From an uncultured Cellvibrio sp. (lineage in GTDB: Bacteria > Pseudomonadota > Gammaproteobacteria > Pseudomonadales > Cellvibrionaceae), in NCBI GenBank assembly GCA_946886255.1, contig CAMPIG010000130.1, positions 1 through 10,527 of the forward strand: 10,527 nucleotides of DNA. Direction: 5' to 3'. Below are positions 7,226-10,527 of this stretch, one piece after another (positions within the stretch are counted from its first letter, which is position 1; every line of letters begins with the position of its first letter). A program made the position numbers and the translations under genes. A model generated the notes under the pieces. The model was given only the letters and a program-made list of their open reading frames with translations, did no database searches and was not told where the DNA came from.

Positions 7226-7537
7226 TCACACAAGGCCGACAAGTTTTATTAATAATACAGAAGCCACAACGACCAGGAAAGCAGCGACGGCCGCGTAACG
7301 AATAACACCTTTCATATCTCTCACCATTTGCTGCCGTTGCAAATCCAGTTCAGCCAAAAAATGGTTAGTGTTATCGCGCAGTTCAAATTCAGCTTTTGCC
7401 ACTACGGTTGTGATATCCGCCGTGGCCTTCTCCACTGCCCGATCCAGCATAGGCTCAACTTTTTCGTCGAGGACGAGCGTAATTCTGTCCTGCACCTGAT
7501 TAAGTTCATTTTCCCAATCGGTAGTTAACCATGCCAT
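7226..7537 (-). CDS. Small protein with helical stalk and C-terminal membrane anchor
   Basis: 103 aa, family not recognised. Residues about 5-75 are polar and probably a long helix or coiled coil (LNQVQDRITLVLDEKVEPMLDR and onward). A single hydrophobic helix (about 79-99, ending KLVGLV) closes the chain, giving a tail-anchored topology with the stalk most likely in the cytoplasm. The start at 7537 has AGGAT nearby. It lies 86 bp after the pentapeptide-cyclase gene on the same strand with no terminator between, and is followed by a good terminator, so it is probably the last gene of that operon. It might recruit or oligomerise the cyclase at the membrane, or be its effector; both are inference from position only. 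Confidence 0.8.
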   Translation of the reverse strand: MAWLTTDWENELNQVQDRITLVLDEKVEPMLDRAVEKATADITTVVAKAEFELRDNTNHFLAELDLQRQQMVRDMKGVIRYAAVAAFLVVVASVLLIKLVGLV

Positions 7538-7623
7538 AACAAATATCCTGTCGATAGGTGTAAAAAATAGTGCGCCATCAATCCCGCAAAAACCAATTTC
7601 AGGAAAGTAAGTGAATAGATTTT

Positions 7624-9360
7624 TTAATGCAAGTCGGACAAGGCTTTTTCAGCCTCCACAGCGAAGCATTCAACACGCTCACCCTCTTCGATCGTACCAA
7701 TGCCTTTTTTCAAGGCAACGCGGCGCGGAACAAATTTAAACAGACCACTGCGCTTTCCGTAATGGTAGATCTTATGACTTGCCAGGATTTCTCCAGGTTC
7801 CGCCGCCGCTTCAAGGCGAGCCGCCATACTGACAGCAACACCTTCAAGATCGGGCACACCGGTGACCTCGTTGTGGACCACCGACACTTCACCTAATTCC
7901 ACACCAATTCTCAATTCAAAACCTGCGGCAGTTAACACATTGCGGATCATGCAAGCACACGAAAGCCCAACGGTGACATTTTTAAAGGTGACCCGAAGAG
8001 AGTCCCCTTCCATATTGGGGTGCCCTGCCTCCCATTTTTTAAGGATCGGTTTAACCAACCCACGAAACAGCGACAATTTTTCAGACAGCTCATCATCAGC
8101 CCATTTTGAAAAACCCTTCAAATCCATAAATAGAATGGTGAGGTTGCGCACCTGTTGCTTTTCGTGGTCAGCCGCCAACTCCAGTAAACGAGGCCAAAAC
8201 TCTTCGCGAATTGCACCAATTTTTTCCTTTAACTGAATATGCAATTTCGCATCGCGGCGCAGGGCTAGCTGCGCCAATTGAATACGCTCTGCTTCGTCCT
8301 GCAATTGAAGTTTGAGTTCAGTGGGGTTGTGTGGGCCAACCTCCTCCACCACAAATTTCACCAAGGCACCACCCGCTACGTCCGTGATGGATTTCAGGCG
8401 GAGAATCGTGCCCCAATGAGCAGCAGCGAGATGCTCAATAAATATAGGTAACGTCGCCAACTCATGGTCAATCAGGCGATAGGGGTAACGCAACTCGATA
8501 GTGATGGCTTCAGCAAAGATGCGCTCAAATTCATGTTGGCGATAAACGGTTTTCTCTTTGCCGGATTTGTCCCAAAAAGCGTAATGGCATTCGATGTTGG
8601 AGATATCCCAACCGGTGCAAGTCATCTTCCACAAACGCGCTCCGGTAATATTGGCATTGGCAAATTTGGTGCCTATCAGGTTAGCTTCACGCAGGTCAGA
8701 GTTCACCAGATTCGCGCCGCTGAAGTCGGTTTCCTGCAAATCCATGTTGCTGAAATCCACTCCACTGACATTGGCCGAGCGGAACACCGCACCGACCAAT
8801 ACCGCACTGCGTAGATCAGCATTGGTCAACTGGGCATTGACCAACAGGGCTTTGGTTAAATCAGCTCCCTGAAGGTTGACCCCTTCCAGGTTCGAATTGG
8901 TGAGATCAACCCGGGCGAGCTGTTGCCCTTCGAGATTACTACCCGCCAGGGACACATCGCGCAGCATAAAGCCGCTGATGTCGTGCCCGCGAAAGTCAAT
9001 ATTTTCGAGCTTGGCGTTGCGTGTATTGGCGGTGAGCATATTGGCAAAAAACAACACCGAGCCACTGAGATTGCAACCGCACAAGTTCGCGGCAATCAGT
9101 TTTGCATGGGAAAAATCATTGTCTTTTAAATAGGCGCCTTGCAAGTTTGCCAGAATCAAATCCGCATGTTTAAAACTGCATTGGGTGATGCGCGCGTTGC
9201 ACATAGATACTTTGGAAAAATCAAAATCATCAAACTTCATCCCGGTCAGCTCCACACCGTCCAGGTTCAAATCGCCAACCGCATGACGCTTACGCCAGTT
9301 ATTCCAGGATTTTGCGCCTTTGTTGAGTTCTTGAATAATTCGATCTTTATCCATATCCAT
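7624..9360 (-). CDS. Pentapeptide-repeat protein fused to a class III nucleotidyl cyclase-like domain
   Basis: 578 aa. Residues about 30-245 form roughly forty pentapeptide units of the A(D/N)LxX type (ANLQGAYLKDNDFSHAKL and onward), expected to fold as a right-handed beta-helix. Residues 265-400 are a linker domain with a predicted helix (ELKLQLQDEAERIQLAQLAL). Residues about 403-530 resemble class III adenylyl/guanylyl cyclases: LTILFMDLKGFS (metal Asp D413), MEGDSLRVTF (second metal Asp D453), LRIGVELGEV, then GVAVSMAARLEAAAEPGEILAS (R515). In canonical enzymes the last motif reads VNxAAR; here Ser511 replaces the transition-state Asn, and the Lys usual just before the GD motif is not seen. 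It may therefore be a non-canonical or inactive cyclase. No membrane helix. ATG 9354 is an alternative start; neither has a clear ribosome site. Confidence 0.92.
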   Translation of the reverse strand: MDMDKDRIIQELNKGAKSWNNWRKRHAVGDLNLDGVELTGMKFDDFDFSKVSMCNARITQCSFKHADLILANLQGAYLKDNDFSHAKLIAANLCGCNLSGSVLFFANMLTANTRNAKLENIDFRGHDISGFMLRDVSLAGSNLEGQQLARVDLTNSNLEGVNLQGADLTKALLVNAQLTNADLRSAVLVGAVFRSANVSGVDFSNMDLQETDFSGANLVNSDLREANLIGTKFANANITGARLWKMTCTGWDISNIECHYAFWDKSGKEKTVYRQHEFERIFAEAITIELRYPYRLIDHELATLPIFIEHLAAAHWGTILRLKSITDVAGGALVKFVVEEVGPHNPTELKLQLQDEAERIQLAQLALRRDAKLHIQLKEKIGAIREEFWPRLLELAADHEKQQVRNLTILFMDLKGFSKWADDELSEKLSLFRGLVKPILKKWEAGHPNMEGDSLRVTFKNVTVGLSCACMIRNVLTAAGFELRIGVELGEVSVVHNEVTGVPDLEGVAVSMAARLEAAAEPGEILASHKIYHYGKRSGLFKFVPRRVALKKGIGTIEEGERVECFAVEAEKALSDLH

Positions 9361-9492
9361 TTGCTACATCTGAGGGTCAAAACGAAAGGGGGATGATGGT
9401 GCAGGCGAGAGAATACTGAATCCGCAGCCAGACCTGCCGAGGGATTATAGCGAGCATTTTGTGCCATGATCCATATTAATCGTAAAATATCA

Positions 9493-9522
9493 TATATAGG
9501 AAATACATACGCGCTACCCCAA
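9493..9522 (-). promoter_or_regulatory. Weak candidate promoter for the pentapeptide-cyclase gene
   Basis: On the minus strand TTGGGG (9522-9517) and TATATA (9498-9493) are 18 bp apart. The -35 matches only its first three bases, and the leader would be about 125 nt. Tentative. Confidence 0.25.
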
Positions 9523-9576
9523 GGGTGGCCAGTGAAAGGACCAGGAAAAGCAGTAAATAGCAGAAGGGATTTAAAA

Positions 9577-9604
9577 CCGAAACTCAGCAACCGAAACTGA
9601 GCAA
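9577..9604. repeat. 14-bp tandem duplication
   Basis: CCGAAACTCAGCAA (9577-9590) is followed at once by CCGAAACTGAGCAA (9591-9604), with one mismatch. Two copies only; it could be replication slippage or a paired binding site. Confidence 0.7.
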
Positions 9605-9687
9605 TCTCAATAAAGCAACCTAAATAGACGACTGGGTAGATACGAAACAGGCATTATAGTTATCCCGCGCGGAAGGAATCGGCACCA

Positions 9688-10470
9688 TCATTCTGCTGTC
9701 GGCGGTGAGGACTTTTCGGCTGACAAGCGGCTCATTTCTTCCTTCAGCGTCATGATATCGGCTTCCAGCTCCCTGAGTTTGGAGGAATCTACTACTTGCG
9801 GCTGGACGAAGACGTTGGTGATCTTGGCGCGCACTCGCCAAACTTCACGCACACTGTCCATGGGAATGGAATAGGTTTTGTAATCAGTGTTGTCGCTCTT
9901 GAGAATCAGCATATTGCGATCTTCTTCGTACACATAAGTGCGCTTCGCAACGATGCCCTCTTCTGCCACCACAATACTCAGCGCACCGTTCTCAATAGCG
10001 ATTAACTCTGGCAACCGCTCACATACCACAATCTCGCCGGGATAAATAGATGGGATCATGCTATCGCCTTCTACTTCAAACAAGCGATAACCACCCGCTT
10101 CATAGCCGGGAATTTTATAAACTTCCAAAGTATCCAGATATTTTTCATCCAGGTAATTTTCTATATACCCTGCATGAGCTTCTCCACGAATTAACGGAAT
10201 GTATCCTTTACGATTTATTTGATAACCGTTATCCATAAGTTGCGGCTCTCTTTCGCTTGGCTGGTAGAAAATTTCTCCCTCACCTGTCACTAACCAATTG
10301 CAATCAACGCCAAAAACACGATTGATCTTCAACAAGCTATCCAGTGAGAGTTTGGATTTTTGTGATTCCAACTGTGACAAAGCGCCCTGCGTTATTCCGA
10401 TGCGCGAAGCAAACTCCTGCTGCGAAAGGCTTAACATGTCACGCAATACAACTAATCTCGAATCATTCAT
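9688..10470 (-). CDS. XRE-family regulator with S24 (LexA/CI-like) autocleavage domain
   Basis: 260 aa from the ATG at 10470, chosen for GGTGA 5 nt upstream and a normal N-terminus; ATG 10482 adds four residues (MVKN) with no ribosome site. An XRE helix-turn-helix lies at about residues 6-63 (core LSQQEFASRIGITQGALSQLES). The C-terminal S24 domain has a complete autocleavage set: the scissile Ala-Gly in GEAHAGY (A100-G101), the nucleophile in VEGDSM (S137) and the lysine in GIVAKR (K176), with spacing close to LexA. Such proteins repress as dimers and inactivate themselves when RecA filaments or other signals trigger cleavage. A charged coiled coil (about 230-252, KLRELEADIMTLKEEMSRL) extends the C-terminus, which is unusual for LexA. 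The S24 domain recalls regulators common in Bacteroidetes and phages. It lies upstream of the cyclase gene on the same strand; its target is unproven. Confidence 0.93.
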   Translation of the reverse strand: MNDSRLVVLRDMLSLSQQEFASRIGITQGALSQLESQKSKLSLDSLLKINRVFGVDCNWLVTGEGEIFYQPSEREPQLMDNGYQINRKGYIPLIRGEAHAGYIENYLDEKYLDTLEVYKIPGYEAGGYRLFEVEGDSMIPSIYPGEIVVCERLPELIAIENGALSIVVAEEGIVAKRTYVYEEDRNMLILKSDNTDYKTYSIPMDSVREVWRVRAKITNVFVQPQVVDSSKLRELEADIMTLKEEMSRLSAEKSSPPTAE

Positions 10471-10527
10471 ATTTTTCACCATTCTAGATATTAATATACT
10501 AATGGCGCAACCTTTTTTATTAGCATT

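Larger units (their letters stand above)
9361..9687. other. Intergenic region between the S24 regulator and the pentapeptide-cyclase gene
   Basis: 327 bp without a supported gene. It should carry the promoter of the cyclase gene and the 3' end of the regulator transcript. No hairpin terminator was found after the regulator stop at 9688, so read-through is possible. The stretch holds a 14-bp tandem duplication and an AT-rich block around 9473-9500. Confidence 0.5.

Noticed and set aside
7226..9360. A Pycsar-type cyclase plus effector pair
   Set aside because: The small partner has one C-terminal helix and lacks both a cyclic-nucleotide-binding domain and the multi-helix or TIR effector of known Pycsar loci; the cyclase also carries pentapeptide repeats not typical of PycC. 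Kept only as a loose analogy.
9267..9590. Minus-strand frame of 107 codons overlapping the cyclase start
   Set aside because: It overlaps the conserved pentapeptide coding region in another frame and its product has no recognisable pattern.

Overview
The window looks like part of a gammaproteobacterial chromosome. The best lineage evidence is a full-length single-chain glycine decarboxylase and a divergent ExeA/GspA-type AAA+ ATPase. I lean towards a Cellvibrio-like organism, but that rests on general resemblance and not on a search.

Layout. Positions 1-565 (minus) hold the N-terminal part of the ExeA-family ATPase, which runs off the left edge. Divergent from it is gcvP (832-3741, plus), a core-metabolism gene that stands alone here with no gcvT or gcvH beside it. 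From about 3766 onward the content becomes accessory. Two small divergent genes of unknown function lie here: a basic zinc-ribbon-like protein (3832-4215, minus) and a beta-rich 125-aa protein (4493-4870, plus). They are bracketed by two related hairpins (3766-3798 and 4900-4928), and their shared intergenic region carries a 15-bp inverted repeat and a 19-bp palindrome. Next come a six-helix membrane protein with conserved-looking Asp/His/Glu motifs (4951-5751, minus) and, divergent from it, a protein with endonuclease/exonuclease/phosphatase-like motifs behind a good sigma70-type promoter (6158-7162, plus).

The right third is entirely on the minus strand. In transcription order it holds a CI/LexA-like regulator with an XRE helix-turn-helix and an S24 autocleavage domain (9688-10470), a 578-aa protein joining pentapeptide repeats to a class III nucleotidyl cyclase-like domain (7624-9360), and a 103-aa protein anchored by a C-terminal membrane helix (7226-7537), followed by a convincing intrinsic terminator. 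The last two are probably cotranscribed. Whether the regulator controls them is inference.

The most interesting content is this right-hand module. Its cyclase domain keeps both metal-binding Asp residues and the catalytic Arg but lacks the usual transition-state Asn. The EEP-like protein and the small divergent cassette are the next candidates. No rRNA, tRNA, CRISPR array, transposase or integrase was seen.
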